Source: Natronococcus sp. A-GB1
Lineage (GTDB): Archaea; Halobacteriota; Halobacteria; Halobacteriales; Natrialbaceae
Assembly (NCBI RefSeq): GCF_029688845.1
Contig: NZ_JARUKW010000002.1
Coordinates: 124,001-188,000, forward strand
DNA length: 64,000 bases
Reading direction: 5' to 3'
The translations under genes were made by a program, and so were the position numbers. The notes under the pieces are model-generated. The model had not been told where the DNA came from and did not search any database. It saw nothing but the letters and a program-made list of their open reading frames with translations. This document shows positions 34,885-44,414 of the stretch, one piece after another; position 1 is the first letter of the stretch; each line of letters starts with the position of its first letter.

Positions 34885-36564
34885 TTACTCGTCGATCCAG
34901 GTGTTCTGGTACTCGGAGACGATGCGCGGGTTGTAGCTCACCGACGGATGTGCGTGGAGGTCCTGGACCTCCTCACGGGCTGCCATCGTGTTGTGTTCGG
35001 AGTAGGCCGGCAACACTGGCATGTACTCGATGATCTCCTCGGTAACGTCGATGTACAGCTCACGTCGTTCCTCCTGGTCGGCGCTCTCGCGGGCGTTCAG
35101 GATGTTGTCGTGGAACTCGCCCTGCCCCTCGTAGAAGTGCCCCTGGCCGACGCCCTCCTGGCTCTCGTGGAAGAGGTTGTAGTAGTAGACGTCGGGGTCG
35201 GGACCACCGGTCCAGCCCAGCAGGTACATCTCGTAGTCGTCGGCGTTGCCGGTCGGGTAGGTGTCGACGAGCGTCGCGAACGACATGCCCTGGACGTCGG
35301 CGCCGTATCCGATCTCGCTGAGTCGCGAGCCGATCCGCTCGGCCAGCGCCTCGCGGGGTCCACCCTCGGGTGCGATGATTCGGGGCTCCCAGTCGTCCGG
35401 AACGCCGGCCTCCTCGAGGAGTTCCTCGGCCTGATCCGGATCGTACTCGGGCATCTGCTCCTGCCAGTCGTCGACCGGGAAGTCCCAGCCACCCTCCTCG
35501 TTGGTGATCTGCGGGACCGGGCTCGAGAGCGCGTCAGCCGCGGGACCGAGGTGGTCGTCGACGAAATCCTGCATCGAGAACGAGTGACCGACCGCACGTC
35601 GCACGTCGGGATCGGTCGTTTCGCCCTCGTTACAGTTGAACGCCAGGTACATGTACGACGGGCTGCGGGAGCCGTGGATCCGGACTCCGTCGGCGCCGTC
35701 GACCTCGTCCCACTCCGTCGCGGGCACGGTGTCGATGACGTCGGTGTCGCCAGCGAGGATCTGTGCGACGCGGTTGGCGTCGTCGGGCGTTGCCTCGAAC
35801 CGAATTCGTTCGATATACGGCTGCGGTTCGTCCCAGTAGTCGTCCCAGCGCTCGAGTTCGACGTACTCGCCCTCCTGGAACTCGTCGAACTGGAAGGGAC
35901 CCGAACCTATCGGATCCGTGTTGAACGCGTCGGTGTCCTCCGTTCGGACCTCCTCGGGAACGACGTTGATCGCGACCGTCGAGAGCGTGAAGGGACCGTA
36001 GGGGTGTTCGAGGTTGACCTCGAGCGAGTAGTCGTCGATCGCCTCGGCCGACTCGATCATCGCGTAGGTCGCCGCGTTCTCGGTCTCCTCCTCGACCGGG
36101 GCCAGGAAGGAGTGGGCGACGTCGCTTGCAGTGACCTCGTCGCCGTTGTGGAACTCGATACCCTCCTGGATGTCGATATAGTACGTCTCGCCGTCGTCGT
36201 CCTCCTCTGGCATCCCGTCAGCGATCTTCGGCTCGACTTCGAGGCCGTCGTCCCACTCGTAGAGGCCGTCGAACACGAGGTTGACGACCTGCTGGCTGTA
36301 GGAGTCGAACGTGACGACGGGGTCGAAGTCCTCGTCGCGGTCAGCTGGCTGGAGGAACTCGAGTTGGTCGCTCCGATCCTCGTCGTCAGGCTCCTCCCCG
36401 TCGTGTTGATACTCGCTGATGTCCGCGACCTCGTCTTCTCCGTTACCGTTGCCGTTGTCGTCGTCGCCGTTCCCACCGATGCACCCTGCAACAGCCGCTG
36501 CGGAAACCGCAGCACCCGAGGCGAGCATGTGCCGTCGGGTCCATACCTGCTGATTGTTTGCCAT
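34885..36564 (-). CDS. dppA: Peptide ABC transporter substrate-binding lipoprotein (DppA type)
   Basis: 559 residues. The N-terminus carries a twin-arginine signal (TRRHMLASG) followed by a hydrophobic stretch and the lipobox AGC, so it is a Tat-exported lipoprotein. A long Asp/Gly/Asn spacer then leads into the family 5 solute-binding fold. Visible fold segments are GLYEWDDGLEVEPKIAD, IEFHNGDEVTASDVAHS and DPIGSGPFQFDEFQ. ATG 36564 was chosen for the signal peptide and for a TATA box about 31 bases upstream. Specificity (peptide or other) cannot be read from sequence. Confidence 0.92.
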   Translation of the reverse strand: MANNQQVWTRRHMLASGAAVSAAAVAGCIGGNGDDDNGNGNGEDEVADISEYQHDGEEPDDEDRSDQLEFLQPADRDEDFDPVVTFDSYSQQVVNLVFDGLYEWDDGLEVEPKIADGMPEEDDDGETYYIDIQEGIEFHNGDEVTASDVAHSFLAPVEEETENAATYAMIESAEAIDDYSLEVNLEHPYGPFTLSTVAINVVPEEVRTEDTDAFNTDPIGSGPFQFDEFQEGEYVELERWDDYWDEPQPYIERIRFEATPDDANRVAQILAGDTDVIDTVPATEWDEVDGADGVRIHGSRSPSYMYLAFNCNEGETTDPDVRRAVGHSFSMQDFVDDHLGPAADALSSPVPQITNEEGGWDFPVDDWQEQMPEYDPDQAEELLEEAGVPDDWEPRIIAPEGGPREALAERIGSRLSEIGYGADVQGMSFATLVDTYPTGNADDYEMYLLGWTGGPDPDVYYYNLFHESQEGVGQGHFYEGQGEFHDNILNARESADQEERRELYIDVTEEIIEYMPVLPAYSEHNTMAAREEVQDLHAHPSVSYNPRIVSEYQNTWIDE

Positions 36565-36590
36565 TCTCACAGTAATGGCCGTAGCACCAA

Positions 36591-36600
36591 AGTATATATG
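36591..36600 (-). promoter_or_regulatory. TATA box of the dpp operon
   Basis: Minus strand CATATATACT, centred 31-32 bases before the dppA ATG. An inverted repeat TCCAC-TT-GTGGA (36655-36666) lies about 60 bases farther upstream in very AT-rich DNA and could bind an activator. Confidence 0.55.
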
Positions 36601-36823
36601 TTTTGGTTCCCACTCAAAAGACGAGCGACCAATACTCGATATTATACAACAACATCCACTTGTGGACATCACTCTTGATTTTTTAAAACATCGGGGTTTA
36701 TAATTACAAACTCCTGCCGGACGTAGCCGCCGGTGTTCCTCGCACGATCGGTCGGCCGCACCGAATATTTCTCCGTCGTCCGGACCGGTGTGCTTTTTCA
36801 CTCGGCCGCCACAGTAGTCTCGT

Positions 36824-36922
36824 ATGAACTATCGAGCCGCCGAACCCGCGACCGAGGACGTGGACGTCGCCAGCGCCGAGCACGAGGGTAACGAGACGAC
36901 CGAACTCGACCACCGGTTCTGA
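36824..36922 (+). CDS. Possible 32-residue protein directly before polC
   Basis: MNYRAAEPATEDVDVASAEH begins an acidic peptide that ends one base before the polC ATG (TGA-G-ATG). Third positions are GC-rich. A T-rich box (GCTTTTTCAC, near 36791-36800) lies about 28 bases upstream of its ATG, better placed for this frame than for polC. It might be a real small protein or a device to bring ribosomes to polC. Confidence 0.45.
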   Translation: MNYRAAEPATEDVDVASAEHEGNETTELDHRF

Positions 36923-36923
36923 G

Positions 36924-39900
36924 ATGCGCGAGGAAGACGAACGCTACTTCCGCCGACTCGAGTCCCAGCTCGATACCGCGTTCGACGTCGCCGAACGGGC
37001 CAAAGAGCGGGGCGCCGATCCCGAACCCGAAGTCGAGATCCCGGTCGCCAAGGACATGGCCGACCGCGTCGAGAACATCCTCGGGATCGACGGTGTCGCC
37101 GAGCGCGTCCGCGAACTCGAGGGCGAGATGAGCCGCGAGGAGGCCGCTCTAGAGCTCGCAGAGGACTTTGCGGAGGGGCGAGTCGGCGACTACGAGACGA
37201 GAGCCGGCAAGGTCGAGGGGGCGGTTCGCACGGCGGTCGCCCTGCTCACGGAGGGCGTCGTCGCCGCCCCCATCGAGGGGATCGATAGGGTCGAACTGCT
37301 CGAGAACGACGACGGCACGGAGTTCGTCAACGTCTACTACGCGGGGCCGATCCGCTCGGCCGGCGGGACCGCCCAGGCCCTCTCGGTGCTCGTCGCCGAC
37401 TACACGCGCGCACTCGTCGGCATCGAACAGTACGATGCTCGCAGCGAGGAGGTCGAACGCTACGCCGAGGAGATCGGCCTCTACGACAAGGAGACGGGAC
37501 TACAGTACACTCCGAAGGATAAGGAGACGAAGTTCATCGCCAAACACCTCCCAATCATGCTCGACGGGGAGGCCACGGGCGACGAGGAGGTTTCCGGGTT
37601 CCGGGACTTAGAGCGCGTCGACACCAACAACGCCCGCGGCGGGATGTGTCTCGTCCTGGCCGAGGGGATCGCCCTGAAGGCCCCGAAGATCCAGCGCTAC
37701 ACCTCCGCGCTCGACGAGATCGACTGGCCCTGGCTCCAGGACCTCATCGACGGCAACTACGCCGACGACGCGGCCGACGCGGCGGAGGACGAAGATGATG
37801 AGGCAGACGATGAGTCCGACGGTGACGGCGAGCGCGAGACGGAGCCCGCCGACCCCGAGGGCCCCGTCCGGGCGAAGCCCTCCCAGAAGTTCCTCCGCGA
37901 TCTGATCGCCGGCCGTCCCGTCTTCTCGCATCCGAGCGCCGCGGGCGGCTTCCGGCTCCGGTACGGCCGCGCGCGCAACCACGGCTTCGCGACCGGCGGG
38001 GTCCACCCCGCGACGATGCACCTCCTCGACGACTTCCTCGCGACCGGGACCCAGATCAAGACCGAGCGACCCGGTAAGGCCCACGGGATCGTCCCGGTCG
38101 ACACGATCGACGGCCCGACGGTCAAACTGGCCAACGGCGACGTCCGCCGAATCGACGACCCCCAGGAGGCCCTCGAGATCAGAAACGGCGTCGAGCGGAT
38201 CCTCGACGCCGGCGAGTACCTGGTCAACTACGGCGAGTTCGTCGAGAACAACCATCCCCTCTCGCCCGCATCGTACGTCTTCGAGTGGTGGATCCAGGAT
38301 CTCGAGGCCGCGGGTGCGGACGTCCAGGCCCTCGAGGACGACCCCCGGATCGACCTCGAGAACCCCGAGGCCGACCGGGCCCTCGAGTGGGCAACGTCGT
38401 ACGACGCGCCGCTTCACCCGCAGTACACCTACCTCTGGCACGACGTCTCCGTCGCGGAGTTCCGTAGGCTCGCCGACGCGGTCGCGAACGGTCGGATCGA
38501 ACGCGCCGACAGCGGCGACGGAACGCTCGTCCTCGACCACGACGACGCCGTCCGCGAGGCCCTCGAGGCGATCATCGTCGAGCACCGCCAGCGTCCCGAC
38601 GACGGCCGGATCGAGATCGACGATTGGAAACCGTTCGCGCACACGATCGGCTGCGAGCCCAGGGAAACGGTCGCCGACGGCGCGGCGGCCGACCCCGACG
38701 CTCGGGATCGACGTCCGAGCGTCGAACTCGAGCGCACCTGGAGCGACGGCGACCTCTCCGAGCGTGCCCGCACGTGGGGCCACGAGGAGGAAGGCGACAA
38801 CGCCATCGAGGCGGTCAACGAGGTCGCCCCCTTCGCGGTTCGAGAGCGCGCGCCCACGCGTATCGGCAATCGGATGGGCCGTCCCGAGAAGTCGGAGCGC
38901 CGGGACCTGAGCCCGCCGGTCCACACCCTGTTCCCGATCGGCGAGGCCGGAGGTCCACAGCGCAACGTCGCGGACGCGGCCAAACACGCCGAGACGATGT
39001 CGGATACACCCGGCGTCGTCGAACTCGAGATCGGTCGCCAGCGCTGTGAGAACTGCGGAACGGAGACGTTCAAGAACCGGTGCCCGGACTGTAACGAACG
39101 GACGACGCCCGACTACCGTTGTCCCGACTGCGAGACGCAGATCGAACCTGACGAGGCGGGTCGCGTCGAGTGTGGCCGCTGTGAGGTCGAGGCCACCTGC
39201 GTCGAGCGCCGCGAGGTCGACCTCAACGAGGAGTATCGCGACGCCCTCGAGTCGGTCGGCGAGCGCGAGAACGCCTTCGAGATCCTCAAGGGCGTGAAGG
39301 GGCTGACCTCGACGACGAAAGTCCCCGAGCCCATCGAGAAGGGCGTGTTGCGGGCCAAACACGACGTCTCGTCGTTCAAGGACGGCACCGTCCGATACGA
39401 CATGACCGACCTGCCCGTCACCTCCGTACGGGCCACCGAACTCGACGTCGACGTCGGCCAGCTCCAGGCGCTCGGTTACGAGACGGACATCCACGGCGAC
39501 CCTCTCGTCCACGAGGACCAGCTGGTCGAGCTGAAGGTACAGGATATCGTCCTCTCGGACGGGGCCGCCGAGCACATGATGCAGACCGCCGACTTCATCG
39601 ACGACCTCCTCGAGCAGTACTACGGGCTCGAGCCGTTCTACGAGCTCGAGGATCGACAGGAGCTCGTCGGCGAGCTGGTGTTCGGGATGGCGCCACACAC
39701 GAGTGCGGCAACTGTCGGAAGAGTGATTGGATTCACGAGCGCTGCGGTCGGATACGCACATCCGTACTTTCACGCCGCGAAACGCCGCAATTGCTTCCAC
39801 CCTGAGACAACGATTCGTTACGAAGATGAATCGGGAGTCGTCCGTGAGGAATCGATCGAGACGTTCGTCGAGTCGCGACTGACTGATCCTCGCGAAGACG

Positions 39901-42635
39901 ATTTCGGTACGTTGATTCAGGAGTTCGACGGATCCGTCGCCGTTCCGTCGATCGATGACGACGGACGCCACGTAACCCGGTCGGTCGAAGCTGTTTCGAA
40001 ACATCCCGCACCCGACCATCTGATCCGCGTCGAAACTCGCAACGGTCGGTCGTTGACGGTTACACCGGACCACACGATGGTCGTCTGGAACGACGGTCTC
40101 GAGCGGGTCGTCGCAAGCGAACTCGAGGCCGACGACGAGATTCCGACTCCGGCGGGCGCTGGCTCGACGAACGGAGCGAACTCGAGTACACGAACAGCGG
40201 GTATCGCGGACGGTAGCGGTCAGACGGTTGATATAGTGAAACGAGTCGAAATCGTTCCATCCGATGTCGAGTACACCTACTGTCTCACGGTTTCGGACAC
40301 GAACACGCTCGTGGCGAACGGACTGCACACGGCGCAATGCGACGGGGACGAGGACTGCGTAATGTTGCTTATGGACGGACTCCTGAACTTTTCCCGGTCG
40401 TATCTCCCGGACAAGCGCGGCGGCAGCGTCGCGGAGGATTCGCGACTGATCGCGTTCGATCCCGACGGTAACCTGCGGTTCATGACCTTCGACGAGTTCT
40501 GGGACGAACTCGACGTCCCGATCGAGATCGACGGCAAGTTCCACAAGAAGGCCGCCGCGCTCGAGGGATGGACAACCTACGCGTTCGACGACGAGCACGA
40601 GGCGGCACCGAAGCCGATCGAGAAGGCGATCCGGTACGAGGCCGACGACGACGAGGAGCTACTACGGATCTCCACGCAGTTCGGACGCGAACTCGAGATC
40701 ACGACCGATCACAGCCTCTTCCGGTACGACGACGGGATCGAGGAGATCGCCGGCTCCGACCTCGAGAAAGGAGACCTCATCGTTGCACCACAAAATCTCG
40801 GCGTAGAACCGATCGAAACGACGATCGATACGCTCAAATGCGTCGACGATCCGTACGTGTTACTCGATACCGAGCACGAGGAGTGGCTGACCGAAGTCTG
40901 GAACGACGCGGAACGCGGCGGTGATACACGCGTTGCCTTCGACGGTGGCCTCTCTTACCGGCTCTCGAAGAAGAAAGTCTGTCGTGAAACGCTCGAAGAA
41001 ATCGAATCCGAACACGACGATGCCGATCTCCCCGCTGGCTGTTCGATCGGCTGGAAGGGATCGTCGGACTGCATCGATCGCCACATCGACGTCGACGAGA
41101 ACTTCGCGTGGCTACTCGGGATGTTCGTCGCGGAAGGATCGCTTTCGGGAACGCGACCGGCGATCCACAACGCGGACGAGAAACTCGTCGATCGAGTTGT
41201 CGAGACGACCGAGTCCGTGCTCGGTTGCGAGCCAAGCGTTCGCTGGTCGAACAAGGCCTACGAGGTCGCATTTCCGGCCGTCTTCTTCGACGTGTTGCAC
41301 GAGCTCGGTTTCGAGGACTGCGATTCGTACAACTCGAGCGAAAAGATCGTTCCCGACCGTATCCTCCGAGCCGAACGCGACGTCGTCCTCGCCTTCTTGC
41401 GCGGATTCATCGCTGGCGATGGCTCCGAATCCAGCGACGACAACTACACGTCGATCGAATTCCACACGACGAGTGAGAACGTCAAAGACGGGATCGTCTT
41501 CTGTTGTCACCGCCTCGGACTCGTCGCGAACGTCTCGCATCGCGAGCGAGATTCGTCACGACAACCGATCTATACGGTCTCCGTCTCCGGGGGTGCCTCC
41601 CGAAATCCGCTCGAGCAAATTCTCGACGGGAACGAACCGTACCAGCCGAAAAGTCTCGTCGTCTCCATTCCCGACGAACTGATGGGAATCCGTGAGATGG
41701 AGATCGAGGGGATCAAACAGCTGATTCCGAAGTATCTGAAGCGACGCGACAACATCTCGCTCGAGAAACTCGAGGAGATCATCGACGAACTCGATCGTCG
41801 CGATCTTCCGAACGAAGCCGAGACGAAACTCGAGGAAATCCGGCCGTTGGTCGACGGTGATCTCTCGTACCTTCGGATTACTGATATCAAACGCGTCGAG
41901 TACGACGGCTATCTCTACGATCTGCAGGTCGGCGGTGATCCGATCTTCACAGCGAACTGGCTCTACGCACACAACTCGATGGACGCACCGTTGGTCATGT
42001 CCTCGAGGATCGACCCTTCCGAGATCGACGACGAGGCCCACAACATCGACATCGCCTCGCAGTACCCCCGCGAGTTCTACGAGGCGACCTTAGAGCAGGC
42101 CGACCCCGGCGAGGTCGACATTCGGATCGGCGAGGACACCCTCGGCACCGACCTCGAGTACACCGGGTTCGAACACACCCACGACGTCACCGACATCGCG
42201 ATGGGACCCGACCTCTCGGCGTACAAGACGCTCGGGTCGATGATGGAGAAGATGGACGCCCAGCTCGAGCTCTCCCGGAAGCTCCGGGCCGTCGACGAGA
42301 CCGACGTCGCCGAACGGGTGATCGAGTACCACTTCCTGCCGGATCTGATCGGGAACCTGCGGGCCTTTTCGCGTCAGGAGACCCGCTGTCTCGACTGCGG
42401 CGAGAAGTTCCGCCGGATGCCCCTGACGGGGGACTGCCGGAAGTGTGGTGGCCGCGTCAACCTCACCGTCCACCAGGGGTCGGTCAACAAGTACATGCAG
42501 ACCGCGATCCAGGTTGCTGACGAGTACGACTGCCGGGACTACACGAAACAGCGCCTCGAGGTGCTCGAGAAATCGCTCGAGAGCATCTTCGAGAACGACA
42601 AAAACAAGCAGTCCGGGATCGAGGACTTCATGTAA
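36924..42635 (+). CDS. polC: DNA polymerase D large subunit DP2, with two inteins
   Basis: 1903 codons; without the two inteins (182 and 517 residues) the mature protein is about 1204 residues, normal for haloarchaeal DP2. Catalytic subunit of the archaeal replicative polymerase PolD. Family blocks are seen: YYAGPIRSAGGTAQALSVL near residue 138, AKPSQKFLRDLIAGRPVF, the zinc-binding cysteine sets (CENCGTETFKNRCPDC, CPDCETQIEPD), and the catalytic-site NxDGDED block CDGDEDCVMLLMDGLLNFS, split from its preceding Asn by intein 1. A second zinc set (CLDCGEKFRRMP, CRKCGG) is near the end. The C-terminus, QSGIEDFM, is a PIP motif for PCNA. The start follows a 32-codon frame by one base. Confidence 0.95.
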   Translation: MREEDERYFRRLESQLDTAFDVAERAKERGADPEPEVEIPVAKDMADRVENILGIDGVAERVRELEGEMSREEAALELAEDFAEGRVGDYETRAGKVEGAVRTAVALLTEGVVAAPIEGIDRVELLENDDGTEFVNVYYAGPIRSAGGTAQALSVLVADYTRALVGIEQYDARSEEVERYAEEIGLYDKETGLQYTPKDKETKFIAKHLPIMLDGEATGDEEVSGFRDLERVDTNNARGGMCLVLAEGIALKAPKIQRYTSALDEIDWPWLQDLIDGNYADDAADAAEDEDDEADDESDGDGERETEPADPEGPVRAKPSQKFLRDLIAGRPVFSHPSAAGGFRLRYGRARNHGFATGGVHPATMHLLDDFLATGTQIKTERPGKAHGIVPVDTIDGPTVKLANGDVRRIDDPQEALEIRNGVERILDAGEYLVNYGEFVENNHPLSPASYVFEWWIQDLEAAGADVQALEDDPRIDLENPEADRALEWATSYDAPLHPQYTYLWHDVSVAEFRRLADAVANGRIERADSGDGTLVLDHDDAVREALEAIIVEHRQRPDDGRIEIDDWKPFAHTIGCEPRETVADGAAADPDARDRRPSVELERTWSDGDLSERARTWGHEEEGDNAIEAVNEVAPFAVRERAPTRIGNRMGRPEKSERRDLSPPVHTLFPIGEAGGPQRNVADAAKHAETMSDTPGVVELEIGRQRCENCGTETFKNRCPDCNERTTPDYRCPDCETQIEPDEAGRVECGRCEVEATCVERREVDLNEEYRDALESVGERENAFEILKGVKGLTSTTKVPEPIEKGVLRAKHDVSSFKDGTVRYDMTDLPVTSVRATELDVDVGQLQALGYETDIHGDPLVHEDQLVELKVQDIVLSDGAAEHMMQTADFIDDLLEQYYGLEPFYELEDRQELVGELVFGMAPHTSAATVGRVIGFTSAAVGYAHPYFHAAKRRNCFHPETTIRYEDESGVVREESIETFVESRLTDPREDDFGTLIQEFDGSVAVPSIDDDGRHVTRSVEAVSKHPAPDHLIRVETRNGRSLTVTPDHTMVVWNDGLERVVASELEADDEIPTPAGAGSTNGANSSTRTAGIADGSGQTVDIVKRVEIVPSDVEYTYCLTVSDTNTLVANGLHTAQCDGDEDCVMLLMDGLLNFSRSYLPDKRGGSVAEDSRLIAFDPDGNLRFMTFDEFWDELDVPIEIDGKFHKKAAALEGWTTYAFDDEHEAAPKPIEKAIRYEADDDEELLRISTQFGRELEITTDHSLFRYDDGIEEIAGSDLEKGDLIVAPQNLGVEPIETTIDTLKCVDDPYVLLDTEHEEWLTEVWNDAERGGDTRVAFDGGLSYRLSKKKVCRETLEEIESEHDDADLPAGCSIGWKGSSDCIDRHIDVDENFAWLLGMFVAEGSLSGTRPAIHNADEKLVDRVVETTESVLGCEPSVRWSNKAYEVAFPAVFFDVLHELGFEDCDSYNSSEKIVPDRILRAERDVVLAFLRGFIAGDGSESSDDNYTSIEFHTTSENVKDGIVFCCHRLGLVANVSHRERDSSRQPIYTVSVSGGASRNPLEQILDGNEPYQPKSLVVSIPDELMGIREMEIEGIKQLIPKYLKRRDNISLEKLEEIIDELDRRDLPNEAETKLEEIRPLVDGDLSYLRITDIKRVEYDGYLYDLQVGGDPIFTANWLYAHNSMDAPLVMSSRIDPSEIDDEAHNIDIASQYPREFYEATLEQADPGEVDIRIGEDTLGTDLEYTGFEHTHDVTDIAMGPDLSAYKTLGSMMEKMDAQLELSRKLRAVDETDVAERVIEYHFLPDLIGNLRAFSRQETRCLDCGEKFRRMPLTGDCRKCGGRVNLTVHQGSVNKYMQTAIQVADEYDCRDYTKQRLEVLEKSLESIFENDKNKQSGIEDFM
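39792..40337 (+). other. Intein 1 in PolD DP2 (mini-intein, C-terminal Gln)
   Basis: Encodes 182 residues from the Cys after RRN to the Gln before CDGDED. Block A is CFHPETTIRY. Block B is LTVTPDHTMVVW (with the conserved T-x-x-H). Block F is YTYCLTVSDTNTLVANG. Block G is HTAQ followed by Cys. There is no room for a homing endonuclease, so it is a mini-intein. The last residue is Gln instead of Asn, a variant known from Pyrococcus PolII inteins at what appears to be the same site. Confidence 0.9.
40425..41975 (+). other. Intein 2 in PolD DP2 (Ser nucleophile, LAGLIDADG endonuclease)
   Basis: Encodes 517 residues from Ser (SVAEDSRLIAF, after DKRGG) to the terminal HN before SMDAPLV. Block B is LEITTDHSLFRY. 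The endonuclease has two dodecapeptide motifs, WLLGMFVAEGSL and FLRGFIAGDGSE, both with the acidic catalytic residue kept (Glu and Asp). The C-terminal blocks are YLYDLQVGGDPIFTANW and AHN. Everything needed for splicing and cutting seems intact. The site lies 28 codons after intein 1, on the other side of the catalytic block. Confidence 0.92.
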
Positions 42636-42738
42636 TTTCGCGTCGTCGCTCGCCGGCCACTCTCCGTCTGGACGGATCTTATATTTACCATTAATTAGAA
42701 GGCGGAAATCAAATAGTGTGGTATGTTGACACCCTTTT

Positions 42739-44274
42739 ATGAGCCACGATAACTGTTGTAGTGGTAGTATCGAACCCGATCCGGAGGCGCTCCCGTCGGT
42801 CGCGACCGAGCGGCGATCGTTCATCAAGGGAGTCGGTGCACTCACCGGGGGTGCTGCCCTCTCCGGTCGAGCGGCCGCCGACGACGGTGACGAGGAGAGC
42901 GACGCGGATCGCGCGGAGGAGTGTCGAAACGCGATCACGTTCATCCACGACGGAATGGGCCCGACTCAGGTCACGGGCGCCCGTTACCTGAAGGCCTACC
43001 AGGAGGACCCAGAGCAGTTCCCGCTGAACGCCGATCCGTCCGAGACGCCGCTGCACATGGACCGCCACGAGGCCCACGGGACGATGACCGTCTTCCCCGA
43101 CGATCCTAACGAGGTCGTCATCGACTCGGCGGCCGGAGCGACGAGTCCGGGCGCGATCGACTGCGCCGCCTCGGCCACCGGGATCGGCGCCGGGGTCAAG
43201 ACGTACAACGGCGCGATCGGCGGCATCAGGAACGAGGACGGCGAGTTCGTTCCCGTCGAGACGATCCTCGAGGCGGCCAGCGACGCGGGGCTCGCGACGG
43301 GGCTGGTGACGACCACGCGGATCACCCACGCGACGCCGGCTGCGTTCGCCGCCCACGTCCCCCACCGGTCGATGGAGGACGAGATCGCCGAACAGTACAT
43401 CGACGCGGCCGACGTCGACGTCCTGTTGGGCGGCGGGAAGGCCCACTTCGACCCAGAGCAGCGCGACGACGGTCGGGATTTGCTCGGCGCCGCGGAAGAG
43501 CAGGGGTACCGGATCGTCGAGACCGACGAGGAACTCGCAGACGTGGAGGAGTCGCCCGTTCTCGGGCTCTTCACCGAGGACGACAGCCACCTGAACTACT
43601 ACCTCGATCGCCAGTCCGACACGACCCAGCCGGGACTCGTCGAGATGACCGAGAAGGCGCTCGATCTCCTCTCGGAGAACGACGAGGGCTTTTTCGTCAT
43701 GGTCGAGGCGGGACGGGTCGACCACTGTGGGCACAAGAACGACCCGGCGATCCTCGACGAACAGCTCGAGGGCGACCGGGCCGTCGGCGCCTGCCTCGAC
43801 TTCGCGCGGGACGATGGGACGGCGCCGACGACCGTCGTGACGACCGCCGACCACGAGTGCGGCGGCTTCTCGCTCGGTCGCGACGGGATCTACAACGTCG
43901 ACTACGAGATGATCGACGCGCTCCAGGCCAGTGTCACCGAGGGGATCGTACCCGCGATCGACGAGGAAGTCGAGGACGTCGAAGACCTCCAGACCGTCAT
44001 GTCGGAGGTCGCGGGGATCGAACTCGAGGATGTGGATCGAAACCACTCCGACGCCGATATCTACCGAGCGATCGATCTCGGCCCGCTCTACGCCGAGGTT
44101 CCGGCGCTCCGCGACATGCTCAACAGGCAGATGTTGATCGACTTCACCTCCCACGGTCACACGGGCGTCGACGTGCCGCTGTACGCCGACGGGCCGAACG
44201 CCGAGTTCTTCGACAGAGCGCGTGACAACACCGACATCGCCGACGTGATGGCCGACGCGCTGGGGGTCAAGTGA
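42739..44274 (+). CDS. Tat-exported alkaline phosphatase
   Basis: 511 residues. Twin-arginine signal ERRSFIKG at about residues 30-37, followed by a hydrophobic stretch; no lipobox. PhoA-family landmarks: the first metal ligand in IHDGMGPTQ, the nucleophile Ser in DSAAGAT, metal ligands in VEAGRVDHCGH, TADHECGGF and SHGHTGVDVPLY. Releases phosphate from organic esters outside the cell. The upstream 100 bases are AT-rich with two possible TATA elements (42679-42688 and near 42704-42712). The PiT transporter at 4951-6159 could take up the product. Confidence 0.93.
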   Translation: MSHDNCCSGSIEPDPEALPSVATERRSFIKGVGALTGGAALSGRAAADDGDEESDADRAEECRNAITFIHDGMGPTQVTGARYLKAYQEDPEQFPLNADPSETPLHMDRHEAHGTMTVFPDDPNEVVIDSAAGATSPGAIDCAASATGIGAGVKTYNGAIGGIRNEDGEFVPVETILEAASDAGLATGLVTTTRITHATPAAFAAHVPHRSMEDEIAEQYIDAADVDVLLGGGKAHFDPEQRDDGRDLLGAAEEQGYRIVETDEELADVEESPVLGLFTEDDSHLNYYLDRQSDTTQPGLVEMTEKALDLLSENDEGFFVMVEAGRVDHCGHKNDPAILDEQLEGDRAVGACLDFARDDGTAPTTVVTTADHECGGFSLGRDGIYNVDYEMIDALQASVTEGIVPAIDEEVEDVEDLQTVMSEVAGIELEDVDRNHSDADIYRAIDLGPLYAEVPALRDMLNRQMLIDFTSHGHTGVDVPLYADGPNAEFFDRARDNTDIADVMADALGVK

Positions 44275-44414
44275 CGGGAGGCGTCCGACTCGAGCGCTTC
44301 GTCGAGCGATCGCGATTTTCGGAGCTCTGAAGACGGAGTTTCCGCCGTTCGTCACCCGGTAGCCGTTTCCCTCTCGCTCGTGATCGGATCCCGGACCGAA
44401 TTAATATCGCGGGC

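Noticed and set aside
37608-40598. A 996-codon open frame opposite to polC
   Set aside because: It mirrors polC in the GC-rich codon frame, has no family motifs and crosses the extein/intein border. The AT-poor codon bias of haloarchaea opens such shadow frames.
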